Shown one piece after another: positions 35,757-43,691 of a DNA stretch of 64,000 nt. The translations under genes and the position numbers were made by a program. The notes beneath the pieces were generated by a model. That model had not been told where the DNA came from, did no database searches, and saw only the letters and a list, made by a program, of their open reading frames with translations. Each line of letters begins with the position of its first letter. Positions within the stretch are counted from its first letter, which is position 1. This DNA is from RBG-16-57-11 sp964503145. Lineage in GTDB: Bacteria; Chloroflexota; Anaerolineae; Anaerolineales; UBA4823. The DNA is taken from contig CAZCYV010000007.1 in the NCBI GenBank assembly GCA_964503145.1, positions 87,205-151,204 on the forward strand, written 5' to 3'.

Positions 35757-36926
35757 TCAGAGCGGTTCTACGCGCTGGGTGATCTGGAAGCCGCGGCGGC
35801 GCAGTTCGTCCACAAAGGGGCCGGCAGGCACAAAGGTCTCGACCCCGCCGGCGCCGCGCGGCGTCTGGCCGCGGGTGGCCATCGCCAGGATGATCGCCGC
35901 GTCCCAGCCTGTAGTGCGCTCCATGGCGGTGAAGCCGGTCGTCTCGTCGTAGTAATCCACCAGATCCAGAATGGCCTGGGCGGGCGCGCCGTCTTTCTCG
36001 CCGACCGCTTTGACGCGGATCAGAACCATATCCTTGTCGCCGGGGAAGGTCACTTTCGGCTCGAACAGGGCGTGGAAGACGTCGCGGGGCACGATGGTCT
36101 GTTCGCCCACGCGGATCGGCTCCAGGCTCCATAGGCCCAGGTCCCAGTAGGCGCGCAATTGCTGGTAATGCCCCGGCCAGCGCAGGGTCAGGTTCTGCAG
36201 CGTGCGCAATTTGCCCTGGAAGGTGAAGGGCATGGTGCTGGTGCCGCCGCCGGCGACGAAGGCTTCCAGCTTGCCAATGGGGGCGGGGAATTCCACGGTC
36301 TCCAGTTCGGTCATCGGTTCGACGGTGGTGATCTTCCAATCGCGCAGGAAGATCGCCGGTTCGGCGTATTCGTTGGTCAGGCCGGCGATGTGAAAGGTGA
36401 GCAGATAATTGAACGGCGGGCGCGGGTTTTGCGGAAGCCCGCCATCCCACATGAACACGTCGATAGCTTCGTCCAGCAGGGACATGGTATAGAGCATCAG
36501 GCTGGTGCCCATCCCCGGCACCTGCCCGCAGTCGGGGATGATGCTCACGCCGGCGGCGCGCGCTTCGGCATCCAGGGCGTGTTGCTGGCGGACGATGTCG
36601 GTGTTGCCGCCCAGATCGACCATGTGCGCCCCGGCCTGGATCGCCAGGCGCGTCAATTCCAGGTTGTAGTAATACGGCACGGCGCTGACCACGCCATCCA
36701 CCTCCGCAAGCACAGCCTGGATCGAAGCGGCATCGGTCACATCGACGGCCGTGGCGGAAGCGATCTCTGCGCCCAGCATGCGGTTGATGCGCTGCGCGGC
36801 GCTCTGGGCGGCTTGCGGGTTGATATCTGCCAGGATGACCCGTTGGGCTTCACCCCAGCAGGCCAGATCGTAAGCCGCGGCTGTGCCCTGTCGCCCGGCG
36901 CCGAGGATCGCATAGGTGTAAGCCAT
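35757..36926 (-). CDS. Saccharopine dehydrogenase-like / L-lysine 6-dehydrogenase family oxidoreductase (389 aa)
   Basis: An N-terminal Rossmann fold begins YAILGAGRQGTAAAYDLA (dinucleotide motif GAGRQG, residues 8-13), with D34 of LADINPQ at the end of the second strand suggesting NAD preference. CGQVPGMG and the central FMWDGGLPQNPRPPFNY follow the saccharopine dehydrogenase/lysine 6-dehydrogenase pattern. Length fits characterised lysine 6-dehydrogenases (about 385). The product would be allysine/piperideine-6-carboxylate; the substrate is inferred from family. GAGGGAG precedes ATG 36926. It is divergent from the liv operon. Confidence 0.8.
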   Translation of the reverse strand: MAYTYAILGAGRQGTAAAYDLACWGEAQRVILADINPQAAQSAAQRINRMLGAEIASATAVDVTDAASIQAVLAEVDGVVSAVPYYYNLELTRLAIQAGAHMVDLGGNTDIVRQQHALDAEARAAGVSIIPDCGQVPGMGTSLMLYTMSLLDEAIDVFMWDGGLPQNPRPPFNYLLTFHIAGLTNEYAEPAIFLRDWKITTVEPMTELETVEFPAPIGKLEAFVAGGGTSTMPFTFQGKLRTLQNLTLRWPGHYQQLRAYWDLGLWSLEPIRVGEQTIVPRDVFHALFEPKVTFPGDKDMVLIRVKAVGEKDGAPAQAILDLVDYYDETTGFTAMERTTGWDAAIILAMATRGQTPRGAGGVETFVPAGPFVDELRRRGFQITQRVEPL

Positions 36927-36999
36927 GTGCTATTCTCCCTCGTGGTTGGATATAGTAGTCGGCTTTCGGAAAAATGACGCGTGACTCTGGACAAAGAAT

Positions 37000-37008
37000 A
37001 TTATAACA
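37000..37008 (-). promoter_or_regulatory. Extended -10 promoter of the dehydrogenase gene
   Basis: TGTTATAAT on the minus strand is a perfect extended -10, about 75 nt before ATG 36926. The -35 is poor, as expected for extended -10 promoters. Confidence 0.6.
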
Positions 37009-37050
37009 AAAGCCTATCGGCGGGGGTTCTGTCGTTCGGCTTTGTTTGGA

Positions 37051-37066
37051 AGTGATATAAATCACT
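37051..37066. promoter_or_regulatory. Crp/Fnr-like operator overlapping the liv -35
   Basis: AGTGATATAAATCACT is a perfect dyad that contains GTGA-N6-TCAC, the core of Crp/Fnr-family sites. Its right arm ends on the first base of TTGACA at 37066, so a bound protein would compete with or contact RNA polymerase. Confidence 0.55.
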
Positions 37067-37094
37067 TGACAAACGGCGCAGACTTTGCAAGAAT
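37066..37094 (+). promoter_or_regulatory. Sigma-70-type promoter of the liv operon
   Basis: A perfect -35 TTGACA (37066-37071), a 17-bp spacer and a weaker -10 AAGAAT (37089-37094). Predicted transcription start is near 37101, giving a leader of about 150 nt before livK. Confidence 0.6.
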
Positions 37095-37115
37095 GAAAGC
37101 AAATATGTGACGCTG

Positions 37116-37136
37116 CCTTCTTTCTCAGAAAGGAGG
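37116..37136 (+). promoter_or_regulatory. Hairpin sequestering an extended Shine-Dalgarno
   Basis: CCTTCTTTC and GAAAGGAGG pair over 9 bp (one G-U) with loop TCA. The right arm plus the next bases (AGAAAGGAGGTGAT) is the near-complete complement of the 16S rRNA 3' end, so a very strong ribosome site is buried in the hairpin just before ATG 37139. Confidence 0.55.
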
Positions 37137-37138
37137 TG

Positions 37139-37252
37139 ATGGATACCGGTTACCTGGCTGAGCCCAGAAGATCACGACCCCATTTCCACGATCATAAAAC
37201 AATCTCTGTCAAATATACGGTCGCGCATGATTGGATAAGGAGAGAGAAATGA
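37139..37252 (+). CDS. Possible 37-aa leader ORF upstream of livK
   Basis: ATG 37139 follows the extended Shine-Dalgarno (only 2 nt after AGGAGG, closer than usual) and opens 37 codons rich in Arg and His (four His between residues 15 and 30). Its TGA overlaps the livK ATG as ATGA. Leu/Ile/Val codons are few and not clustered, so a classical branched-chain attenuator is not evident. It may serve translational coupling or ribosome loading rather than encode a functional peptide. Confidence 0.4.
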   Translation: MDTGYLAEPRRSRPHFHDHKTISVKYTVAHDWIRREK

Positions 37253-38421
37253 AGAAAACTGTAAGCCTGTTATCCTTGCTTGTGGTCGTGAGCATGCTGC
37301 TCACGGCCTGCGGCGGGGCTGGCGGCGGTGGAAACACCATCAAGGTCGGGGGGATTGGGGAGCTGACAGGCGACATTCCAGCGGTCGGCGCGTCTTTCAA
37401 GAACGCCGCTGAAATGGCGGTGAAGGAGATCAACGACGCCGGCGGCCTGGAAGTGGGGGGCAAGAAGTACATGATCGAGTTCATCCTGGAGGACAACGCC
37501 GGCAAAGCCGATCAGTCCGCCTCGGCTGCCCAGAAACTGATCACCCAGGACAATGTGGTGGCGATCATCGGCCCGAACGCCAGCCGCTATGCGATCCCGG
37601 CCTCCGAGATTGCCGAAAGCAACAAGGTGGTTCTGATCAGCCCATGGTCCACCAACCCGAAGACCACCCTGGATGCCAACACCGGCGCGCCCAAGAAGTA
37701 CGTCTTCCGCGCCTGCTTCATCGATCCCTTCCAGGGGCGGGTGGTGGCTAAATTCGCCCTCGAGCAGCTCAAGGTCACCAAGGCTGCGGTGCTGTACGAT
37801 GTGGCCTCCGAGTACAACAAGGGAATTGCCGAGTTCTTCAAGCAGACCTTCGAGGAGAACGGCGGCACGGTGGTGGCGTTCGAGACCTACACCACCGGCG
37901 ATAAGGACTTCAACGCCCAATTGACGAAGATCAAGGAGGCCGGCCCCGAGGTCATCTTCCTGCCCAACTATTACAGCGAGGTGCCGCTGCAGATTCAACA
38001 GGCGCACGCCCTGGGCATCACCGTGCCGTTCCTGGGCAGCGACTCCTGGGGCAGCTCGGAGTTGATCAGCCTGTGCGGCAAGGATTGCGAAGGATATTAC
38101 TTCAGCACCCACTATGCCGCAGATAACGCCACGCCGGTGGCAAAGAAATTCATCGATGCTTACACGGCAAAATATGGCAACACGCCGGACGACGTCGCCG
38201 CGCTGACTTATGACGCTTTTGGGCTGTTGTGGCAGGCTTTGCAGACGGCCGGCAAGGTTGACCGCCAGGCCGTGCGCGATGCCCTGGCGAAGATCCCCAA
38301 ATATGAAGGCGTGACCGGCACGATGCAATTCCAGGAGGGTTCCGGCGATCCGATCAAGAGCGCCGTGATCCTGCAAATCAAAGACGGCAAGTTCGTCTGG
38401 TTTGCGAACGCCAATCCCTGA
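37249..38421 (+). CDS. livK: Branched-chain amino acid ABC transporter substrate-binding lipoprotein (390 aa)
   Basis: ATG 37249 has AAGGAGAGAGAA immediately upstream. The signal peptide ends in lipobox LLTAC (Cys21), so it is anchored on the outer face of the membrane. The mature part has the LivJ/LivK type-I fold: IGELTGDIPAVGASFKNAAEMAV, LILEDNAGKADQSASAAQKLI-like elements and the C-terminal AALTYDAFGLLWQAL. It delivers Leu/Ile/Val or related amino acids, or possibly amides and short-chain ureas as in some relatives, to LivHM. It is the first structural gene of a complete five-gene operon. Confidence 0.94.
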   Translation: MKKTVSLLSLLVVVSMLLTACGGAGGGGNTIKVGGIGELTGDIPAVGASFKNAAEMAVKEINDAGGLEVGGKKYMIEFILEDNAGKADQSASAAQKLITQDNVVAIIGPNASRYAIPASEIAESNKVVLISPWSTNPKTTLDANTGAPKKYVFRACFIDPFQGRVVAKFALEQLKVTKAAVLYDVASEYNKGIAEFFKQTFEENGGTVVAFETYTTGDKDFNAQLTKIKEAGPEVIFLPNYYSEVPLQIQQAHALGITVPFLGSDSWGSSELISLCGKDCEGYYFSTHYAADNATPVAKKFIDAYTAKYGNTPDDVAALTYDAFGLLWQALQTAGKVDRQAVRDALAKIPKYEGVTGTMQFQEGSGDPIKSAVILQIKDGKFVWFANANP

Positions 38422-38441
38422 TCGATAGACCCTTCTCGTCT

Positions 38442-38475
38442 CTCCCGCAGGTTCTGAAGTTCGAGCCTGCGGGAG
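38442..38475 (+). terminator. Intra-operon stem-loop after livK
   Basis: A perfect 10-bp stem CTCCCGCAGG/CCTGCGGGAG with a 14-nt loop and no T run. Such structures after binding-protein genes usually stabilise the upstream mRNA or cause partial termination, giving more binding protein than permease. Confidence 0.65.
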
Positions 38476-38499
38476 GTTCTCTATTCCAAAGGGAGCATC

Positions 38500-39408
38500 A
38501 TGACGTACATTCTTCAGCAGTCTCTGAATGCTTTGCAGTTGGGCAGCATCTACGCGCTGATCGCCCTGGGTTATACGATGGTGTATGGCATTCTGACGAT
38601 GATCAATTTCGCTCACGGCGATTTGTTCATGGTCGGGGCGTTCTTCAGCTTCATCGTGGCCACCTTTATCTTGAATCTCGCCGGGGTGATCACGCTGGCG
38701 CCGTTGGCGCTGTTTGTGGTGACGCTGCTGCTTTCGATGATCGGGGTGGGGGTGCTGGGGGTGATCATCGAAAGAGTGGCCTATAAGCCGTTGCGGCAAG
38801 CGCCGCGCGTCTCGGCGATCATCACTGCGCTGGGTGTGGGCATCTTCCTGGAAAGCATCACCCTGGTGATCTACCCCTACCCACAGGCGGTGCCTAGCCT
38901 GCTGCCGAACGTCACCTGGACGATCGGCGGGGTGACCATCTCATCCTTGAAGCTGATCATCATCGGCCTGGCGATCGGACTGATGCTGCTGTTGGATTTT
39001 ATCGTCCGGCGGACGATGGTGGGTATGGCGATGCGGGCGATCTCGTGGGATAAGACGATCGTGCCGCTGATGGGCGTGCCAATCGACCTGGTGATATCGT
39101 TCACCTTCCTGATCGGCACCAGCCTGGGCGCAGCGGCGGGCGTGATGTATGGTCAGGCTTTTCCGGTGATCGATCCATACATGGGCGTCTTGATCGGCTG
39201 GAAAGCCTTCATCTCGGCGGTGGTCGGCGGGATCGGCAATATCCGCGGCGCAATGATCGGCGGCTTTATTTTGGGGGCGGTGGAGATTATGGTGGCGGCG
39301 TTCTTGCCCTCCACCTATCGCGATTTCGTCGCTTTCTCTTTGCTGTTGGTGCTGCTGATCTTCCGCCCTTATGGCATTTTGGGAAGACCCAGGCCGCAGA
39401 AGGTGTGA
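38500..39408 (+). CDS. livH: Branched-chain amino acid ABC transporter permease LivH (302 aa)
   Basis: About eight TM helices with the LivH signature near the N-terminus (ALGYTMVYGILTMINFAHGDLFMVGAF) and the EAA-like cytoplasmic loop (AVVGGIGNIRGAMIGGFILGAVE, about 242-264). Length is typical (about 300). GGGAG lies upstream of ATG 38500. It forms the translocation pore with LivM, whose gene starts 3 nt after its stop. Confidence 0.95.
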   Translation: MTYILQQSLNALQLGSIYALIALGYTMVYGILTMINFAHGDLFMVGAFFSFIVATFILNLAGVITLAPLALFVVTLLLSMIGVGVLGVIIERVAYKPLRQAPRVSAIITALGVGIFLESITLVIYPYPQAVPSLLPNVTWTIGGVTISSLKLIIIGLAIGLMLLLDFIVRRTMVGMAMRAISWDKTIVPLMGVPIDLVISFTFLIGTSLGAAAGVMYGQAFPVIDPYMGVLIGWKAFISAVVGGIGNIRGAMIGGFILGAVEIMVAAFLPSTYRDFVAFSLLLVLLIFRPYGILGRPRPQKV

Positions 39409-39411
39409 GCC

Positions 39412-40467
39412 ATGACAGAGACAACTCCGCAAAAACAAAGTCGCTTCGAAGGTTTGAGGAATTTCTGGGAGGCGTTGATGGCGAGGCGCTGGCTTTTGCC
39501 GGCGCTGATCGGCGTTGGTTTCGTGCTGTCCTTTGCCATCCCGGCCTTCAATCTGGTGAATCCCTATGTCCAACTGGTGATAATGTATGTGGGTATCAAC
39601 ATCATCCTGACCACCAGCCTGAACCTGGTCAACGGTTATATGGGCGAGTTCTCGGTAGGTCACGCTGGGTTCATGTCGGTGGGGGCGTACATTGGCGCTT
39701 TGCTCTCGACGCGGGTTTTCCCGCCAGAGATCAACGCCTGGCTGTTTCCGCTGACCGTCCTGGCGGCCGGGCTGGGCGCGGCGCTGGTCGGCCTGGTGGT
39801 GGCGATCCCCTCGTTCAAGACCCGCGGCGATTATCTGGCCATCGTCACATTGGCTTTCCTGATGATCGTCAAGTCGGTGATCGAGAACATCGACGCCATC
39901 GGCGGGCCGCGCGGCATCCCGGGCATCTACCGGCTGACCAACTTGCCGTGGACCTTCTTCTGGACGGTGCTATCCGTCTGGGTGATCCGCAACTTCATCT
40001 ACTCCAACTTCGGCCGCGGGGTGCTCTCGATCCGCGAGGACGAGATCGCCAGCGACTTGATGAGCGTGAACACGCGCCAGGTCAAACTGTTGGCCTTCGT
40101 GCTGTCGTCGTTCTTCGCCGGGGTGGCCGGGGCGTTGTTCGCCCATGTGTTGCAGTTCATCAGCCCGCGCGTGTTCGATATCATCAAGTCCACCGATATT
40201 CTGATCATGGTCTATCTGGGCGGGATTGGCTCGATCGCCGGTTCGATCCTCGGCGCCACCATCTACACTGTTCTGCTGGAGGTCCTGCGCCCCTTACAAG
40301 AATGGCGCTTCGTCTTGATGCCGCTGGTGCTGGTATTTTTGATGATTTACCGGCCGCGAGGCATCATGGGGCTGCGCGAGTTCCGCTGGTTCATTCCCGG
40401 CAGAGATTTGCTCGCGGTCAAGAACTGGCGCAAGAGCAAGGAGGCCACCGATGTTGTTACAAGCTAG
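39412..40467 (+). CDS. livM: Branched-chain amino acid ABC transporter permease LivM (351 aa)
   Basis: About 8-10 TM helices after a charged N-terminus of roughly 25 residues. LivM features: SLNLVNGYMGEFSVGHAGFMSVGAY, SFKTRGDYLAIVTLAF, and the coupling-loop region YLGGIGSIAGSILGA. Length fits the family. Its end overlaps the livG start by 17 bp. Partner of LivH. Confidence 0.95.
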   Translation: MTETTPQKQSRFEGLRNFWEALMARRWLLPALIGVGFVLSFAIPAFNLVNPYVQLVIMYVGINIILTTSLNLVNGYMGEFSVGHAGFMSVGAYIGALLSTRVFPPEINAWLFPLTVLAAGLGAALVGLVVAIPSFKTRGDYLAIVTLAFLMIVKSVIENIDAIGGPRGIPGIYRLTNLPWTFFWTVLSVWVIRNFIYSNFGRGVLSIREDEIASDLMSVNTRQVKLLAFVLSSFFAGVAGALFAHVLQFISPRVFDIIKSTDILIMVYLGGIGSIAGSILGATIYTVLLEVLRPLQEWRFVLMPLVLVFLMIYRPRGIMGLREFRWFIPGRDLLAVKNWRKSKEATDVVTS

Positions 40468-41221
40468 GAACGTCACCCACTACTTCGGCGGTCTTTGCGC
40501 GGTGTCGGATTTCAATCTGGACCTTGAAAAGGGTGAGCTGGTGGGAATCATCGGCCCAAACGGCGCAGGGAAGACCACCATTTTCAACCTGATCACCGGA
40601 GTCTATAAAGCCACCAAGGGCAGCATCCAATTCGAGGGTGTCGAGTTGGTGGGGAAGCGCCCGGATCAGATCACCAACCTGGGCATTGCCCGCACCTTTC
40701 AAAACATCCGCCTTTTCAAGGATCTATCGGTGCTGGACAATGTGCGCATCGCCAATTACTCCCAGATGGGGTACAGCCCGTTCGAGGCGTTCTTTCATCT
40801 GGGGAGATATTCGAAGGAGGAAGATCGCGCCATTCGCGAAGCGATGGACCTGCTGGCGCTCTTCAAGCTGGAGGACTACGCCGACGAGACTTCGAAGAAC
40901 CTGCCCTACGGCTTGCAGCGCCGCCTGGAGATCGCCCGCGCCCTGGCAACTCATCCGCGCTTGCTGTTGTTGGACGAGCCGGCTGCCGGGATGAACCCGA
41001 ACGAGATCATCCTGTTGATGGATTTCATCCGCTGGATCCGCAAGGAATTCGACCTGACGATCATCCTCATCGAGCACCAGATGCGGCTGGTGATGGGCAT
41101 TTGCGAGCGCATCAAGGTTCTGGATTTTGGCGCGACGATTGCCGAGGGGCTACCGATCGAAATCCAGAACGATCCCCGCGTGCTGGAAGCCTATCTGGGC
41201 GAAGAAGGAGAAGCATTATGA
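40451..41221 (+). CDS. livG: Branched-chain amino acid ABC transporter ATPase LivG (256 aa)
   Basis: Walker A GPNGAGKT (about 35-42), Q-loop RTFQNIRLF, signature LPYGLQRRLEIA (the LivG-type replacement of LSGGQ), Walker B LLLLDEPAAGMNP, H-loop IEHQM. The C-terminal tail DPRVLEAYLGEEGE is characteristic of Liv ATPases. Its stop overlaps the livF ATG as ATGA. Confidence 0.96.
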   Translation: MLLQARNVTHYFGGLCAVSDFNLDLEKGELVGIIGPNGAGKTTIFNLITGVYKATKGSIQFEGVELVGKRPDQITNLGIARTFQNIRLFKDLSVLDNVRIANYSQMGYSPFEAFFHLGRYSKEEDRAIREAMDLLALFKLEDYADETSKNLPYGLQRRLEIARALATHPRLLLLDEPAAGMNPNEIILLMDFIRWIRKEFDLTIILIEHQMRLVMGICERIKVLDFGATIAEGLPIEIQNDPRVLEAYLGEEGEAL

Positions 41222-41946
41222 GCGAGATGAGCGGCAATCATATTGTGCTCTCCGTCCTGGATTTGACCATCTCCTACGGCAGCATCCGGGCGGTCAGAGG
41301 CATCTCCTTCGAGGTGCATGAGGGCGAGATCGTGACGCTGATCGGCGCCAATGGCGCCGGCAAGTCTTCGACCCTGCGCGCCATCTCTGGAGTGGTGCCA
41401 TACACGGGGAACGTCATCTATCTTGGTCAGAATCTGCACAGGGTGGCCCCCGATAAAATCGTGGCCATGGGGATCGCCCAGGTGCCGGAAGGCCGGGGCA
41501 TTTTCGGTAATTTGACCGTGGGCGAGAACCTGAAGCTGGCCACCTGGCAACGCAAAGACAAGGCTGAGATCGCCAGGGATTACGAGCGCGTGTTCACGGT
41601 CTTTCCGCGTTTGAAGGAGCGGCTGAACCAGTTGGGCGGAACGCTTTCCGGCGGCGAGCAGCAGATGCTGGCCGTCGCTCGGGCGCTGATGAGCCGCGGG
41701 CGGCTGATGCTCCTGGATGAGCCGTCCATGGGCCTGGCGCCGGTGCTGGTGCGCGAAATCTTCAAGATATTGCGGGAGATCAACCAGTCGGGGACGACCA
41801 TCTTGCTGGTCGAGCAGAACGCCAATATGGCATTGCGGGTGGCGCATCGCGGCTATGTGTTGGAGACCGGTGAAATCAAGTTCACCGGCACCGGCCAGGA
41901 GCTGCTGGGCGATCCGCGGGTGAAGGAGGCCTATCTGGGCGGCTAA
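41218..41946 (+). CDS. livF: Branched-chain amino acid ABC transporter ATPase LivF (242 aa)
   Basis: ATG 41218 is preceded by GAAGGAGAAG and overlaps the livG stop. Walker A GANGAGKS, Q-loop VPEGRGIFGNL (LivF-type), signature LSGGEQQML, Walker B LMLLDEPSMGLAP, H-loop VEQNA, and the tail DPRVKEAYLGG. It forms the asymmetric ATPase pair with LivG and closes the operon. Confidence 0.96.
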   Translation: MSEMSGNHIVLSVLDLTISYGSIRAVRGISFEVHEGEIVTLIGANGAGKSSTLRAISGVVPYTGNVIYLGQNLHRVAPDKIVAMGIAQVPEGRGIFGNLTVGENLKLATWQRKDKAEIARDYERVFTVFPRLKERLNQLGGTLSGGEQQMLAVARALMSRGRLMLLDEPSMGLAPVLVREIFKILREINQSGTTILLVEQNANMALRVAHRGYVLETGEIKFTGTGQELLGDPRVKEAYLGG

Positions 41947-42038
41947 CCGCCCATTGCGCTGATCAATGACGCCAGGAACAAACATGCTCGCGACTTTAGC
42001 GGCGCAACTCCGTAGATATTGGCGAAGGAGCGTGTGAC

Positions 42039-42458
42039 ATGACAACCCAAGCGCAATCGACTGAAATTCGACGCCCGTTGGGCGTGACCATCCTGGCGAT
42101 CTTGCAACTCATCGCCGGCCTGTTGGGGCTGTGTCTGCCCACCGTCCTGCTGGTTGGCGGCACACTGGTGGCGTTTTTGGGCACTGCGGGGACGGTGATC
42201 GGCGCCATCGGCATCGTTGCCGGGCTGCTGATGCTGATCGGCCCGCTGCTGCACCTGATCGTGGCTTACGGCGCGCTGAACCTGCGCCAATGGGCCTGGT
42301 GGCTGGGCGTCATCGCCACCGGCGTGGACGTGGCCGGGGCAGCGTTGAACCTGTGGAACGGCGTCGGCTTGCTGCAGGCGATCGTGCCGGTGGGGTTCTC
42401 GCTGATCGTGTTCGTTTACCTGCTCACCCCGGGTGTACGCCAGGCGTTCAGGATATAA
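42039..42458 (+). CDS. Small four-TM membrane protein (139 aa)
   Basis: AAGGAG lies 9 nt before the ATG. A short polar N-terminus with RRPLGVTILAILQLIAG leads into four predicted TM helices. The start pattern RPLGVTILAIL is common in small membrane proteins of unknown function (DUF2127/DUF7144-like); I cannot assign a family firmly. It lies 92 bp after livF and is followed by a clear terminator, so it may be transcribed alone or by read-through from the liv operon. Confidence 0.75.
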   Translation: MTTQAQSTEIRRPLGVTILAILQLIAGLLGLCLPTVLLVGGTLVAFLGTAGTVIGAIGIVAGLLMLIGPLLHLIVAYGALNLRQWAWWLGVIATGVDVAGAALNLWNGVGLLQAIVPVGFSLIVFVYLLTPGVRQAFRI

Positions 42459-42478
42459 GCCAGACTTGACGAAACGAT

Positions 42479-42513
42479 AAATGCAGCCGCCAGAGGCGAC
42501 GGCTGCATTTTCG
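42479..42513 (+). terminator. Intrinsic terminator, copy 1
   Basis: An 11-bp stem AAATGCAGCCG/CGGCTGCATTT with loop CCAGAGGCGA runs into TTTTC, 20 nt after the stop of the small membrane protein. Confidence 0.85.
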
Positions 42514-42590
42514 TTCTGCCAGCGGCGGGCGGGCTGGGCGGCGCCACCCCTCCGCAGCCGCCAGAGGCAACGGCTGCATTTTCGTTCTGC
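42483..42590 (+). repeat. Duplicated 37-bp terminator unit (two copies)
   Basis: Bases 42483-42519 and 42554-42590 are 37-bp direct repeats differing at one position (GGCGAC versus GGCAAC). Both keep the stem GCAGCCG/CGGCTGC and the TTTTCGTTCTGC tail, so the terminator is present twice, 71 bp apart. Confidence 0.85.
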
Positions 42591-42638
42591 TGATAGGTTG
42601 CTACTGACTAAACGCCAGAATCACTTAATGCGAACTAT

Positions 42639-42750
42639 CAACCGCCAATAACCAACGGCCAATAGCTAATAGCTAATAGCCAACTGCCAATAGCTAATAG
42701 CCAACTGCCAATAGCTAATAGCCAACTGCCAATAGCCAACCCCTAATTCC
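42639..42750. repeat. Heptamer tandem repeat array A (16 units)
   Basis: Sixteen consecutive 7-bp units of the type YAANNGC (CAATAGC, TAATAGC, CAACTGC dominate, the last two degenerate). The array runs exactly up to the stop codon of the minus-strand flavoprotein gene (TAG at 42750-42752). It resembles the short tandemly repeated repetitive (STRR) sequences of cyanobacteria. Confidence 0.9.
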
Positions 42751-43655
42751 TACAACTTTGGCAGCAAATATTCATACGCGCTCAACGCCGCCTTAGCGCC
42801 TTCGCCCACGGCGATCAGCACCTGCTCGGCATAGCCGCTGGTCACGTCGCCGGCGGCGAAGATCCCTGGCACGTTGGTGCGATTGGCGCAATCGACTTTG
42901 ATGCGCTTCTGTTCGTCCAGCTCGACCAGGCCCTCGACCATCTGGGAATTGGGGGCCAGGGCCATCTCGACGAAGATGGCGTCGGCGGTCAACTCTTGCA
43001 GGCCGCCGCCCGGGTCTTTGAGCACCGCGCTGCGGGCGTACTCGTCGCCTTTGACTTCGACCACTTGATGGTTCTTGAGGATGGTGACGTTGGGCGAATT
43101 TAGCAGCTTTTGCGCCAGCGGCGTATCGGGCAGCGTCGGCCCTGGGGCGACCAGATAGACCTTCTTGGCGATGGTCGCCAGCTCCGCCGCCGAGCGCAGC
43201 GCCAGATCTTCGTCGCCCACCACCATGGTGGTGCGGTCGATGAACAGCGGCGCGTAGCTGAGCGCGGAGTAGCATAGCCCTTTCATCATGAACTCTTTTT
43301 CGCCGGGGACGTTCATGCGCAGTTGCTTGACCCCGGTGGCGACGATGACGGCTTTGGCTTTCAGTTCGCCGCCGTTGCGCGTGCGGACGATGAAATTCTC
43401 GCCATCGCGCTCGACTTTGTCCACCGCTTCCATGTGGCGGGCAAAATCCAGATATTCCAGCTCGCTCTTGAATTTGTTGACGATTTCCAGGCCGCGGATT
43501 ACTTGGTAGTCTTCGATCCAGGGCAGGGCGAGGCGCCACTGGGTCTTGCCGCCCAGGTCACGCGTCACCACCAGGACGTTGATGCGTTTGCGCAGGGCGT
43601 AGATGGCCGCGGTCAATCCTGCCGGGCCGCCGCCGATGATAATCAGGTCATACAT
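42750..43655 (-). CDS. Thioredoxin-reductase-like FAD/NAD(P) oxidoreductase lacking the CxxC (301 aa)
   Basis: An N-terminal FAD Rossmann motif LIIIGGGPAGLTAAIYA (GGGPAG, residues 8-13), the ATG motif VIVATGVKQL (about 104-112) and the C-terminal GIFAAGDVTSGYAEQ give the thioredoxin reductase fold. Where TrxR has CAT/VC, this protein has S130-A-L-S133, so both redox cysteines are replaced by serine. The NADPH motif is also altered (VVGDEDLALRSA instead of GGGDSA; no HRR). It cannot do standard thioredoxin reduction and may be a ferredoxin/flavodoxin-type reductase. GAGGTGAAGC precedes the ATG. Confidence 0.87.
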   Translation of the reverse strand: MYDLIIIGGGPAGLTAAIYALRKRINVLVVTRDLGGKTQWRLALPWIEDYQVIRGLEIVNKFKSELEYLDFARHMEAVDKVERDGENFIVRTRNGGELKAKAVIVATGVKQLRMNVPGEKEFMMKGLCYSALSYAPLFIDRTTMVVGDEDLALRSAAELATIAKKVYLVAPGPTLPDTPLAQKLLNSPNVTILKNHQVVEVKGDEYARSAVLKDPGGGLQELTADAIFVEMALAPNSQMVEGLVELDEQKRIKVDCANRTNVPGIFAAGDVTSGYAEQVLIAVGEGAKAALSAYEYLLPKL

Positions 43656-43691
43656 GCTTCACCTCGTGGTTGGTTCATTATAGTGGATGTG

